Part shown: one piece after another, positions 33,498 to 42,538 of the stretch | Layout: each line of letters opens with the position of its first letter | How positions within the stretch are numbered: position 1 is the first letter of the stretch | Source of the DNA: G965276675 sp965276675 | GTDB lineage: Bacteria > Acidobacteriota > Terriglobia > Terriglobales > Acidobacteriaceae | Direction of reading: 5' to 3' | Assembly (NCBI GenBank): GCA_965276675.1 | Contig: OZ255624.1 | Coordinates: forward strand, 248,001 to 312,000 | Length of the DNA: 64,000 bases | The notes under the pieces: generated by a model | What the model was told of the DNA's origin: nothing | What the model saw: the letters and a program-made list of their open reading frames with translations, nothing else | The model's database searches: none | Made by a program: the position numbers and the translations under genes

Positions 33498-35717
33498 TTA
33501 ATGTCCGTGGTGGTCGCCACCGCCACCATTGCCATGGGAGTCCCCACCCCGCGGCTGAGCTCCCTGATTCTGCTGTGGCCGGCTCTCCGGTGCTCGCATT
33601 TCCGGAGCCCGGCTTTGCGGCATGGGCCGGGGTGCGCTATAGGTCTGCGGAGCCTGTCGCGGCATATTGAAGCTCCCCGAGCTGCCCGCATTTGACCTCT
33701 GCGCCTGCGGCGCGTGCGGGAAGTACTCCTGGTCCTGCGATGGACCCGGTCGCCGTCCCTGCTGCACGCTCTCCCGCTGTTGTGGGTCGAGCGGCCGCCC
33801 GGGGTCGCGGCTCAGCCCCCGCTGTTGTTGGCTGAACGACGGTTGCTGGGCCGGTGGTTCGTTGTGCGTCACCAGCGGCTGCGGAGTGTAACCGCCGCGG
33901 TTGCTATTTTGTCCCGGGCGGCTAAACCCGTTGTTCCCGTTTACGCCTTGCGCGCCGGTATTGGGAGCGGCACGCCCTGGAATCGTCGTACCATTCCGGG
34001 TAATGAGCGGCCGTGCCGCACCGTTGCCCGCCCCACTATTGGATGAACCAGGGGTGTTCGGGCGTACAGTTCCCGCGCCAGGCCCTGTGCCAGGGCCGAA
34101 GCGGCCGTTGTTCTCACCAGGCAATGTTCCCGCGCGATTGGTCTGCACCGGGTTGCCGCGGTTTGTTGGCTGAGCAATCCCGCGATTGACCGGCTCCGCG
34201 CCTCTTGCCGCATTCGCGGGCAGCGCGCGGTAGGGAACGGGCTGCGGCCGTGCTCCCGCAACCGCCTGCATCTGACGTCCGCCCTGGGTCAACAACGTGG
34301 GCCGCTGCGCTGGCACGGGAAGCTGACGAGCTACCGGGTTCGGAACGACGCTTTGTCGGGTGGGCTGGATACCAGCGTGGGCGATCACCTGCGCCGACCG
34401 GATCTGCTCCGGGCTGACCCGGGCCAGGTTACGGTTGATCGGCTGTCCCGATGCGAATGCGCGGCTGTTTGCCGCCGTGAATGCCCGCGCCCGGTTGGCA
34501 TAGTTGTAGTTCACGTTGTGAACGTTGTTGATGTTCGTATAGTTATTCGTATTCCGGACGAAGGTGTTGTAATTATTCACGATCGTGGTGTTCCGGATCC
34601 TGGTGATGTTGATGTTCGTGACGTTCACCTGGCGCACGTAGCCAGGGCTGCAGTGGTACCAGGGAATGAACGGCTCACCCACACCAAGCGGGAACCATGC
34701 CGCCAGGCCGACACCACCACCAAACCTGACGCCCACCGAGAAGCCACCACCCCCCGCGAACGCTACCAGCGCCGGCGACCACACGGGACGCACTGCGATC
34801 GGCCCCGGGACCCATCCCCAGCGCGAGCCGACGTACGCCCAGCGTCCGTAATGGAAGGGCGCATATCCCCAGGGCTCGGATTCAACCCAGGTCCAGCCCC
34901 AGGGCCCAGTCCAGACCCAGTGGCCGACGCGATAGGGAGCCCAGTCGACCGCGACACCACGCGGATACCACACCGGTCCGTACTCGGTTCCAGTATCCCA
35001 GCTGCCGTAATCGTCCAGATCGTCGTATCCGGGCGTATAGCGGCTGACGTACTGAGCCGAGCGCGCATTCTCAATGTGATGGTCGCGCGCGATCGAAAAC
35101 TGATCGAACTCGTCGGCCCCCGGCACCTGGGCCTGCTGCAGCTCGATGGGATTGGTGCCCACCAGCCGCACCGCCTCGCCCTGACGGATGTTCTGCGACA
35201 GATTTGGTCCGGTCACCTGCACCGCACCAGTGTTCACCGTCACCTGGGTGCCGCCGTCCCCATCATAGGAATCGATGCGGATGTCACCGGGCTGCGTAAC
35301 CGTCACGGCGCCGTTAGGGGTGTCGATCTCTACCTGCTGGCTGGGATCCAATCCGAAGGTCCGCACCCGGATGGTGCCCTGCGCCAGACCGAGCTGGGTA
35401 AGCTCGTCGGCTAGATTGGTCATGGTCAGGTCTGTGCCATGCCACATCCGGACCACCGTGCCGCCGATGGCAATCTCATCCCGGCCATCCTGATCCGTAT
35501 ACAGACGATCGCCGGTCGCTACGGGGTAGTTCGTCTCCGCCTGGCTCCATTGATCGACGCCGGAGGGCTGGACGGATACAGTCCCTTGGATGTAGCCAAG
35601 CCGTCCCACGCGCACCGAAGGGTCTCCAGAGTCGGCAAACAGGGGCGCCGCGCTACACAGCGTCAGCAAAACCAGCAGCAAAGGGGCGAATAGGGCGAAT
35701 TTCGTTCTGTTCTTCAT
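33498..35717 (-). CDS. Secreted FecR-like / DUF6600 protein with Asn-Pro-Gln-rich tail
   Basis: After a signal peptide (FALFAPLLLVLLTLCSAAPL), a FecR-like beta region (VRVGRLGYIQGTVSVQPSGV, TVNTGAVQVTGPNL) is followed by Trp-rich repeats (YGPVWYPRGVAVDWAPYRVG, GHWVWTGPWGWTWVESEPWG) typical of DUF6600. The last 350 residues are low complexity (Asn, Arg, Gln, Pro, Gly). It is likely an envelope or surface-structural protein. GGAGGAAGAG precedes the ATG at 35717. No binding activity is known. Confidence 0.85.
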   Translation of the reverse strand: MKNRTKFALFAPLLLVLLTLCSAAPLFADSGDPSVRVGRLGYIQGTVSVQPSGVDQWSQAETNYPVATGDRLYTDQDGRDEIAIGGTVVRMWHGTDLTMTNLADELTQLGLAQGTIRVRTFGLDPSQQVEIDTPNGAVTVTQPGDIRIDSYDGDGGTQVTVNTGAVQVTGPNLSQNIRQGEAVRLVGTNPIELQQAQVPGADEFDQFSIARDHHIENARSAQYVSRYTPGYDDLDDYGSWDTGTEYGPVWYPRGVAVDWAPYRVGHWVWTGPWGWTWVESEPWGYAPFHYGRWAYVGSRWGWVPGPIAVRPVWSPALVAFAGGGGFSVGVRFGGGVGLAAWFPLGVGEPFIPWYHCSPGYVRQVNVTNINITRIRNTTIVNNYNTFVRNTNNYTNINNVHNVNYNYANRARAFTAANSRAFASGQPINRNLARVSPEQIRSAQVIAHAGIQPTRQSVVPNPVARQLPVPAQRPTLLTQGGRQMQAVAGARPQPVPYRALPANAARGAEPVNRGIAQPTNRGNPVQTNRAGTLPGENNGRFGPGTGPGAGTVRPNTPGSSNSGAGNGAARPLITRNGTTIPGRAAPNTGAQGVNGNNGFSRPGQNSNRGGYTPQPLVTHNEPPAQQPSFSQQQRGLSRDPGRPLDPQQRESVQQGRRPGPSQDQEYFPHAPQAQRSNAGSSGSFNMPRQAPQTYSAPRPMPQSRAPEMRAPESRPQQNQGAQPRGGDSHGNGGGGDHHGH

Positions 35718-35968
35718 CTCTTCCTCCGACGCCATCCTTCTGGTCTCTGGGTGGGCGGTACGGACTTCTCCCCATCTCTAACCCGGGTCCGAGCAAGATG
35801 ATGTGCTACCAGAGCAGAGTTGTCCAGATTCCTTTCGTAAGGCTCCTGCAAATCATGGCTCTGAAGCGAAAAAAATCATTCGGAAAGCCTAACCTTTCTG
35901 AATTCTGTGCCGATAAACGCTTAGGGCCAAGGCCCGGGATGTTCTTGAGAGCAGAGAACTGAATTCGA

Positions 35969-36358
35969 ATGAACGAACGATTGCGGTCCAATGGTGTTCT
36001 TGCGGTCTGGCTTTTGCTGGTCACGGTGGTGTCACTGCTTCCGTATGAGATCAAGCACGCGCTTGGGACCACGGGCCGGTTTCATGCATGTGGGCATGTG
36101 ACGGTCTTCGCCGTCACCTCGTGCCTGCTCTGCGCCCGGGGGCGTTCGGGCCGAGCTATGCTGCTGCTCGCGGCGGTGGGGGTGTTCTTTGGCTGGACGA
36201 CAGAGATGGCCGAGCACCTGCACTTCGGCAACGAGATGGAGTGGTGGGACGTCGCTTCCGATTCCGTAGGTGTGATGCTCGGATTCTTCTGCATTGCCTG
36301 CCTCTCGCGAGCGGAGTTCGCCCTACAGTTTGGCATTGAAGCGCCCGATGTTTTTTAG
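35969..36358 (+). CDS. VanZ-like family membrane protein
   Basis: The 129-residue protein has four hydrophobic segments with LLPYEIKHALGTTGRFHACG, HVTVFAVTSCLL and the WTTEMAEHLHFGNEMEWWDV-ASDSVGVMLG pattern of VanZ-like proteins (conserved His, Glu and Asp in the membrane). Function is unknown. Confidence 0.75.
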   Translation: MNERLRSNGVLAVWLLLVTVVSLLPYEIKHALGTTGRFHACGHVTVFAVTSCLLCARGRSGRAMLLLAAVGVFFGWTTEMAEHLHFGNEMEWWDVASDSVGVMLGFFCIACLSRAEFALQFGIEAPDVF

Positions 36359-36374
36359 AGACTAAGCGAAGTCC

Positions 36375-36575
36375 TCACGCTCGCATGCATTGGAGATCGA
36401 GCTCGGCCGTTTGCATCGCTTCTTCATAGAGGCTGACTGCAGCTTGGTGCACGTCGGGGAGGTGAAGCGTGGAACGGCATGGCAGGTCGGCAACCGTTTG
36501 CAGGGGTTGGTGCAGTTCTTGTAGGCGTCGTTGAAGCAGGCAGACAACAGAGTTCAGGTCATCCATGTGTGTCAT
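36375..36575 (-). CDS. Small hypothetical protein
   Basis: This 66-residue frame (THMDDLNSVVCLLQRRLQEL to TAELDLQCMRA) is predicted to be helical and has plausible amphipathic spacing, but no known family and no ribosome binding site. The rest of 36359-36816 shows nothing else clear. Non-coding status is equally possible. Confidence 0.3.
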   Translation of the reverse strand: MTHMDDLNSVVCLLQRRLQELHQPLQTVADLPCRSTLHLPDVHQAAVSLYEEAMQTAELDLQCMRA

Positions 36576-36816
36576 ATGTCGCAGTATCCGATACAAAACT
36601 GCGGGGGAAGAGTGTTGCGCGTGGTTCCCGGCTCCCACAAACGTGGGATCACAAGGGTCAGATCAAGAGCGGTCCACTCCGCAAATTGCAGGCCGGCTTC
36701 GTGCCATTCGATCCGGTGGTCGCTGCGAAGAGATGTAAGTGCTTTTCCCACGTTTACTCTTTTGTGATGGCTAGGGTAAGGTAGCGACTTAAATCCAAAC
36801 TCTTGAGAAAGCCTCT

Positions 36817-38136
36817 ATGGCTGTCCGAACCGCGGGAGAAGCTGCTGTCACGGTTGTTGACGAGGGCTCAAGGAACTACACTGTTCCGCTGATGCTGATG
36901 GTCACGCTCTACTTTGGGATTGGCTTTATCACCGCGCTCAACGACATTCTGGTCCCCCATTTCAAGGATCTTTTTCACCTTACAAATGTCACTGCTCTGC
37001 TGGTGCAGCTTTGTTTTTTTGGCGCTTATTTTGTTATGTCGCTGCCCTCCGGATGGGTCGTGGGCCGGATCGGCTATAAGTCCGGGATCGTCGTCGCTTT
37101 GTGTTTAATGGGCGCTGGACTGCTGCTCTTCCTGCCGGCCTCCGTCATCATCTTCTATCCGCTTTTTCTGTTTGCGCTCTTTGTCGTCGGCAGCGGTCTG
37201 GCCCTGTTGCAGGTGGCGATCAATCCCTACATTGGGGCCCTGGGTCCGCCGGAGACTGCATCATCGCGGCTGAACCTCGCCGGCGGCTTTAACTCGCTCG
37301 CGACCACGGTCGCTCCCAAGGTGGGTGCGGCTTTCATCTTCATCGCAGCTGGCGCCACCGCGGCGCAACTAGCGCGCTCTGTGCGGACGCCATACCTCTT
37401 CCTGGCCGCCTGCGCCTTCGGGATGGCGATCCTGACCGGCTTTGTTCACCTTCCCGATCTCATTGAAAGGCGCGTGACAGAAAAGGACGTGACGGAAAAG
37501 CGCGCGGCTAAGTCCTCGTCCGCCGGAGGTGCGTGGAGGTTTCGCCACCTGCGCCTGGGTGCGTTGGCCATCTTCTGTTCAGTGGGCGCTGAAGTGGCCA
37601 TCGGCAGCATCATGATCAGCTTCCTCGGCCAGCCCTCCATGGGCAGCCTGAGCCACGCGGCGGCGGCACGCTATGTCTCTTTCTACTGGGGCGGGGCGAT
37701 GATTGGCAGGTTCATAGGCTTTGTAGCACTGCGCAAGGTCCCGTCGCAGAACGCCCTCGCCTTTGTCTCTCTCCTGGCCTGCCTCTTTCTCGGCACCGGC
37801 ATTCTGGCTCACGGCCATCTCGCGATGTGGGCGGTCGTCTGCTGCGGCCTCTTCAACTCGGTCATGTGGCCGTGCATCTTTCCGTTGTCGCTCAAAGGAC
37901 TAGGCAGCTTTACCAGTCAGGGCTCGGGAATTCTGATCACGATGGTGGTGGGCGGCGCGGTGGTTCCAGAGATCCAGGGCTTTCTGGCGGACTCTTTTGG
38001 ATACCAGCCGAGCTTCACGATTGTGCTGCTCTGCTACGCCTACATTCTCTACTTTGCCCTGGAAGGTCACCGTGAACTTCGGGACAGCAATTTGCAGGAA
38101 AACAGGGAACCGCGCATGTACATGGACCGTATCTAG
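36817..38136 (+). CDS. MFS sugar transporter, FucP/GluP (FHS) type
   Basis: The 439-residue protein has about 12 membrane segments and FHS-family features: FGIGFITALNDILVPHFKDL, CFFGAYFVMSLPSGWVVGRI and QVAINPYIGALGPPETASSR. It should carry fucose, glucose or galactose with protons. The central loop is a charged stretch (RRVTEKDVTEKRAAKSSSAG) with a repeated VTEK. It is followed after 16 bases by a lipoprotein gene. Confidence 0.88.
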   Translation: MAVRTAGEAAVTVVDEGSRNYTVPLMLMVTLYFGIGFITALNDILVPHFKDLFHLTNVTALLVQLCFFGAYFVMSLPSGWVVGRIGYKSGIVVALCLMGAGLLLFLPASVIIFYPLFLFALFVVGSGLALLQVAINPYIGALGPPETASSRLNLAGGFNSLATTVAPKVGAAFIFIAAGATAAQLARSVRTPYLFLAACAFGMAILTGFVHLPDLIERRVTEKDVTEKRAAKSSSAGGAWRFRHLRLGALAIFCSVGAEVAIGSIMISFLGQPSMGSLSHAAAARYVSFYWGGAMIGRFIGFVALRKVPSQNALAFVSLLACLFLGTGILAHGHLAMWAVVCCGLFNSVMWPCIFPLSLKGLGSFTSQGSGILITMVVGGAVVPEIQGFLADSFGYQPSFTIVLLCYAYILYFALEGHRELRDSNLQENREPRMYMDRI

Positions 38137-38152
38137 GTTTTGGAGGTTGAGT

Positions 38153-38761
38153 ATGACCAGGGGATTGCAGAGTTTAACTTCGCTCTTATTGGCAGCGCCG
38201 CTTGCCCTAGCCGCCGGTTGCAGCGTGCATGTCGACAAGCATGCCGACGGACGGGATAAAGATGTCAAGGTCGACACCCCGTTGGGCGGCGTTCATGTCA
38301 ACACCAGCGACGCTTCAGCAAAGGACGTGGGCATCGTGGCGTATCCCGGAGCCACCATCGACGCCGATCACGAAGGTGATAAGGCGGCAGATGTGCAGCT
38401 GGGCTTTGGCCCCTGGCAGATGCGCGTCAAGGTCGTGAATTACGCGACAAACGACAACCAGGAGAAGGTGGTCCAGTTCTATCGCAAGTCCCTGGGCAGC
38501 GATGCCATCGAGTGCCGGGGCAACAGGCCGGTGGGAACTCCGACGCACACGCGGGAAGGCCTCACCTGCTCCGATGACGAAGGCGGCCATCACGTTGACA
38601 CGAGCGGCGACGACCTGCTCCTGAAGAGTGGCTCTCATCGCAAACAGCGGCTAGTGGCCATCAAACACGCGGGGGACGTCTCCGCATCCGGTCCCACCAG
38701 ATTCGCTCTGATCGCGCTGAATCTGCCCTCCACCTCCGATAAGGACCGGGAGAGCGACTGA
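38153..38761 (+). CDS. Lipoprotein of unknown function
   Basis: The signal peptide ends in a lipobox (SLLLAAPLALAAGC), so the mature 181-residue protein should be anchored through Cys. The remaining sequence repeats Asp/His/Val-rich segments, VKVDTPLGGVHVNTSDASAK and a QEKVVQFYRKSLGSDAIECR block. Family not recognised. GGAGG precedes the start, and the gene may be co-transcribed with the transporter. Confidence 0.75.
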   Translation: MTRGLQSLTSLLLAAPLALAAGCSVHVDKHADGRDKDVKVDTPLGGVHVNTSDASAKDVGIVAYPGATIDADHEGDKAADVQLGFGPWQMRVKVVNYATNDNQEKVVQFYRKSLGSDAIECRGNRPVGTPTHTREGLTCSDDEGGHHVDTSGDDLLLKSGSHRKQRLVAIKHAGDVSASGPTRFALIALNLPSTSDKDRESD

Positions 38762-38838
38762 AGTCGGAGCGTCCCTAGCGGTGATATTCCCGCTTTCAAG
38801 CGCTGCTGCGCGATTGCTAGAGCGCTTGTTCTTCTGCT

Positions 38839-39704
38839 TTAAGAGGTGGGCGGGCGACTGGCTATCTCTCGGATATACTGCGCCAGTGATCGAGGTTCTC
38901 GCCCGAGGATTGCACGCAAGACGAGCGCATTGCCTCCGGGAAAGCCATACAGATTGTAATCCGCATACATGCGCTCCAGGCCTTCGCGAACCGGTCCATT
39001 CGGGATCTGTGCCAGCTGCGCCCACTCATCAAAGGAGGGTTCACCTGCTTCGACGGTTCGTCCCAGCGCCGCGCTCATCAAAGCTGTGAGTTCAATACGG
39101 TTAACCATGCCTGGAGAGGACAGCTCGAATGTGCCATAGTCCAGCGTGTCGCCCGTCAACGCCAGCCCCGCCGCTTCCGCGACATCACGGTAATCCACGT
39201 AGCAGGCCTTTGCCTGCTTTGAATAGGGCAACGAAAAGCGGCCGTGCTGCAGCACTTCACGCCAGCCGTTCTCAAGAGTCTGCATGAACAGCGTGGGCTG
39301 CAATACAGTGAAGTTCATACCGGACTCATACATCGCCTCTTCCACCGGACGCTTTGCTGCATGATTGCTCATTTTGGAAATCGAGGGGTGAATTGCGCTG
39401 GAGAAGACGAACTTCCTCACACCAGCCGCCTGGCTGCCTCTACCATGGCTACTCCCATCTCCGCCTCGTTGGGCGCAAACGCAGGATTGATGTGGAAGAC
39501 GCCGTCAGCGTCTTTTGCGGCTGCGCGGAGACTCTCGGCATCCTGAAGATCCCCGATAACCGTCTCATCGGCTCCCTGCTCTCGTGCAGCTCTTTCGTTG
39601 CCTTTGTCCCGCACTAGCGCACGAACTGTCGCGCCGCGTTTCTTCAACTCAGGCACCACGAGACCGGCATATTTGCCAGTCGCCCCCACCATCAGAACTC
39701 TCAC
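38839..39704 (-). pseudogene. NmrA-like NAD(P)-binding protein with a frameshift
   Basis: A GTG at 39704 (after GAGGAGGG) starts VRVLMVGATGKYAGLVVPEL with a GxxGxxG NAD(P) site and continues to MVEAARRLV-stop. The next frame gives RKFVFSSAIHPSISKMSNHA, the middle of the same family, then ADYNLYGFPGGNALVLRAIL near the end. Inserting one G in CGGCTGGTG rejoins them as ARRAGVRKFVFSS. The second frame could start at a GTG overlapping the stop, but it would lack half the Rossmann fold. Confidence 0.75.
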
Positions 39705-39870
39705 TGATTCCCTCCTCGACGCACTCATCGCACACCCGAGTAGGACGCGAACGCAGGACGGATCGGATGTCTTTCGTATCTGAGTTGCATCAATCGCCTT
39801 CCTTCGTTCTGCAGCGGCTACGATGATGAGAGTGGCTCACGACCTAAATATGCAAAGGGTGGCTGGTGTC

Positions 39871-40587
39871 ATGGCGGTTGGCGAAGCCGGGAACATTGCT
39901 GTAGCTTCAGATGAGATGGAACTGCATTGCCACCGGTGTGACGCCACGATCAAGAGGGACGATTCCTTCTGCGCGGTGTGCGGCGCTCCACAGCTGCGGT
40001 TCGCCACAACCGACGAAGAGCCCGCAGAAGGAGAGAGCGCTGGCCTGCCTCAGCCACCCGAGGCGGACCTTCGCGGAGTGGACTGGCGCAAGGCATTTCG
40101 TTCCGCACTCGCGATCGCCGTTCCCGTTGGCGTACTTACGGCGTTGCCGGGCGTCTCGCTTGGCTTTCTGATCTGGGTTGTAGGCGGCTCGATTGTTGTG
40201 ATCGGGCGCTACCGCCGTCGTCGTCCGGGTGCGCGCCTGGATGGGCGCAGCGGCTTTCGCATCGGCGCGCTGACGGGTCTGCTGGCCGCGTATATCTCGG
40301 CTGCTCTGGTTGCCGTCTTTCAGCTGATCGAGCGGTACGCCATGCATCTGGGGCCCGATCTCGATAAAGCGTATGCCGAGCGGATGGAGCAATCCACGGC
40401 TATGGTGCAGACGACGGCCCAGACGGAAGCGCAGCTGCGCGCCTACCTGCACTTCATGCTTACGCCCGATGGGCGTGCAGCGATGTCGCTTGCTGGAGCG
40501 GTGATGACAGCCGTTTTCATGGTCCTGCTTGCAGGGATCGGCGGCATTCTGGGCGTGCGCTTCTTCGGCAAACCGCGCACTGCCTGA
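39871..40587 (+). CDS. Zinc-ribbon membrane protein of unknown function
   Basis: The N-terminal CHRCDATIKRDDSFCAVCGA is a rubredoxin-like zinc ribbon (two CxxC). After a charged linker, three hydrophobic segments follow (ALAIAVPVGVLTALPGVSLG, IGALTGLLAAYISAALVAVF, AGAVMTAVFMVLLAGIGGIL). It is probably a membrane-bound sensor or chaperone. The start is uncertain between 39871 and 39916. Confidence 0.65.
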   Translation: MAVGEAGNIAVASDEMELHCHRCDATIKRDDSFCAVCGAPQLRFATTDEEPAEGESAGLPQPPEADLRGVDWRKAFRSALAIAVPVGVLTALPGVSLGFLIWVVGGSIVVIGRYRRRRPGARLDGRSGFRIGALTGLLAAYISAALVAVFQLIERYAMHLGPDLDKAYAERMEQSTAMVQTTAQTEAQLRAYLHFMLTPDGRAAMSLAGAVMTAVFMVLLAGIGGILGVRFFGKPRTA

Positions 40588-40614
40588 GCAGGCAGAGGGC
40601 TGGACTCAAATTCT

Positions 40615-40803
40615 GTGCACCTAGGTACGTCTTTGCGCACCTGCCATGCGGCAAATGAGGCAGTTGGGCTATCTCACTTACAGCCCACACTGGAGCACGT
40701 GGAGTTCTTTCCGATTCCGCAGTGTGGCCATCTGCCCCATGAAGAGAAGCCGGAGGCGGTGACTGCGGAGTTGTTGCGCTTTCTCGATTCTTGGAAGGGC
40801 TGA
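40615..40803 (+). pseudogene. Alpha/beta hydrolase C-terminal remnant
   Basis: The end of this frame, EFFPIPQCGHLPHEEKPEAV followed by TAELLRFLDSW, is a typical hydrolase C-terminus with the catalytic histidine in GHLPHEE. No nucleophile elbow lies upstream, so only the tail survives. It ends 21 bases before the pyr leader. Confidence 0.6.
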
Positions 40804-40811
40804 TGTCCACC

Positions 40812-40841
40812 TTGCCCCGCAGCGATGGGAACCCGTATCAT
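40812..40841 (+). promoter_or_regulatory. Putative promoter of the pyrR leader
   Basis: TTGCCC (40812-40817) and TATCAT (40836-40841) are 18 bases apart. A start about 7 bases further on falls exactly at the 5' arm of the structured leader. Confidence 0.4.
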
Positions 40842-40847
40842 CGGCCA

Positions 40848-40959
40848 GACCATTTCCAGGGTGACTGTGGCGCGCGTGAAGACTCGCTCGTATGGCCGCT
40901 CCGTGAAGAACGGCCACGTTCACTTCTGTTCGCCGGTTTACACTTACCTGGAAATGGTC
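40848..40959 (+). ncRNA. Structured leader RNA element, copy 1 (upstream of pyrR)
   Basis: The ends are perfectly complementary over 13 bp: GACCATTTCCAGG (40848-40860) and CCTGGAAATGGTC (40947-40959). Inside are TGGCCG (40893-40898)/CGGCCA (40911-40916) and GTGAA (40876-40880)/TTCAC (40919-40923) stems. Shared with the element before rpmI (61681-61791), in the same order and near-identical spacing, are CCATTTYCAGG, GAACGGCCAC, TTCGC and ACACTWACC-TG-AAATGG. The 3' arm also pairs with GACCATT (40962-40968) just before the ATG. I cannot assign a known RNA family; a Pyr-operon attenuator or a general leader motif are options. Confidence 0.65.
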
Positions 40960-40968
40960 CAGACCATT

Positions 40969-41532
40969 ATGGCAACCACCACTCCCCAATTGCGAGAAAA
41001 GGGCCGCATCATGTCGGCCTCCGAGATCGAGCGGACCTTGGTGCGCCTGGCGCATGAGATTGTAGAAAAGAACGACGGCAGCGAGAACCTGGGACTGGTC
41101 GGCATCAAGCGCCGCGGTGTTCCGCTGGCGCAACGGCTGGGCAAGCTCATCAGCGGCATTGAGAGACGGCCGGTCGACTCCGGCGTACTTGACATCAGCT
41201 TCTATCGCGACGATCTGAGCACCCACGATGTACGACCAGTGGTCAACCCGGGAGCGATCGGGTTTGACGTGGTGGGCCGTGACATCGTTCTGGTCGACGA
41301 TGTGCTGTACACGGGCCGCACTATACGCGCTGCTCTGGATGCGCTCTTCGACCACGGCCGGCCGCGCCGCGTGCAGCTGCTAACGCTGATCGACCGCGGG
41401 CGTCGCGAGCTGCCAATCGAGGCGACTTTTGTCGGGCGGAAGATGCAGACCTCCGAGCGCGAGATCATCGAGGTCAAATTGCAGGAGGTCGATGGCGACG
41501 AGCAGGTCCTGTTGGTGGAGCGCATTGACTGA
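40969..41532 (+). CDS. pyrR: PyrR bifunctional regulator / uracil phosphoribosyltransferase
   Basis: The 187-residue protein aligns with PyrR: KGRIMSASEIERTLVRLAHE, LGLVGIKRRGVPLAQRLG, the PRPP motif DIVLVDDVLYTGRTIRAALD and RVQLLTLIDRGRRELPI. PyrR binds pyr mRNA in response to UMP and has UPRTase activity. The Met at 40969 keeps the first strand; a Met at 41011 has the better AAAAGGG ribosome site. It heads pyrR-pyrB-pyrC. Confidence 0.93.
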   Translation: MATTTPQLREKGRIMSASEIERTLVRLAHEIVEKNDGSENLGLVGIKRRGVPLAQRLGKLISGIERRPVDSGVLDISFYRDDLSTHDVRPVVNPGAIGFDVVGRDIVLVDDVLYTGRTIRAALDALFDHGRPRRVQLLTLIDRGRRELPIEATFVGRKMQTSEREIIEVKLQEVDGDEQVLLVERID

Positions 41533-42538
41533 TTCAGCCGACGAAATCTCACCGCGCTCGCTGCTCTCCGTAAACGATGTATCGCTGGCGGAGATCTCTG
41601 CTGTTCTTCAAGCCGCAGCACTGCTGGAAGAGGAAGATCCTCTCCTGCGCGCACGCCGGTTGGCAAAACGCCGCGTCTCGCTTCTGTTCTACGAGTCGAG
41701 CACGCGCACCCGCACCTCCTTTGAGCTGGCAGCCAAGAGCCTGGGCGCCGACACCTCGCTGGTGAGTGCGCAAAGCTCGAGCATAGAAAAGGGCGAGAGC
41801 CTCAAAGACACCGGGCTAACGCTGGGCGCGCTGGGCGCTGAGTGCATCGTTCTGCGGCATCCGTCGTCGGGCGCTCCATACCTGCTAGCACGCGCGACTG
41901 GGCTGCCGGTGTTGAATGCAGGCGATGGCACCCACGCGCATCCGTCGCAGGCGCTGCTCGACCTGCGTACGATGCTCGCCGGGTTGCACCGGGCAGGACT
42001 GCATCAGGCGCGCCTGGGCAGACCGGAGCAAATGCTGGTCGTCGACGAAGCGACGCTCGCGGGTATCACGGTCCTGATCACGGGTGACATCCTGCATAGC
42101 CGCGTGGCGCGCTCAAATGCGCTTCTGCTGCCCCGGCTAGGCGCGCGCGTGATCTTCTGCGGACCCGAGCCGTTGCTGCCGGAGATCGCTGCGGAGATCG
42201 GTCCGGGCGTGTCGGTGGAGCGCGATTTCGAACGAGCACTCGCCGAAACGCAGGTGGTAATGATGTTGCGCATCCAGAAGGAGCGGCTTGCCGGATTGCA
42301 TCTTGACCTGGCTGACTATGCCGAGCATTACCAGTTGAACGAAGAACGGCTCGCGCGGCTCGCACCAGGAGCTTTAGTGATGCATCCTGGGCCGATGATC
42401 CGCGGGCTTGAGATCACCAGCGATGTCGCCGATGGACCGCAGTCCCTGATCACAGAGCAGGTGCGCAACGGCGTAGCAGTGCGCATGGCACTGGTGGCCC
42501 GCGCGCTGGGCGCGATGCCGCGCGGAGTGAGGGTATGA
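41525..42538 (+). CDS. pyrB: Aspartate carbamoyltransferase catalytic subunit
   Basis: The 337-residue protein carries LLFYESSTRTRTSFELAAKS (carbamoyl-phosphate site), HPSQALLDLRTM and ITGDILHSRVARSNALLL. It makes carbamoyl aspartate in pyrimidine synthesis. A TTG start at 41525, overlapping the pyrR stop by 8 bases, gives the best length; no better start exists. About 15 extra residues (GRPEQMLVVDEATLAG) interrupt the usual sequence before VLITGD. Confidence 0.93.
   Translation: MTDSADEISPRSLLSVNDVSLAEISAVLQAAALLEEEDPLLRARRLAKRRVSLLFYESSTRTRTSFELAAKSLGADTSLVSAQSSSIEKGESLKDTGLTLGALGAECIVLRHPSSGAPYLLARATGLPVLNAGDGTHAHPSQALLDLRTMLAGLHRAGLHQARLGRPEQMLVVDEATLAGITVLITGDILHSRVARSNALLLPRLGARVIFCGPEPLLPEIAAEIGPGVSVERDFERALAETQVVMMLRIQKERLAGLHLDLADYAEHYQLNEERLARLAPGALVMHPGPMIRGLEITSDVADGPQSLITEQVRNGVAVRMALVARALGAMPRGVRV

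Noticed and set aside
38839..39420. Second half of the NmrA-like gene as a separate coupled gene
   Set aside because: A GTG overlaps the stop, but the product would lack the cofactor-binding half; a frameshift is simpler.
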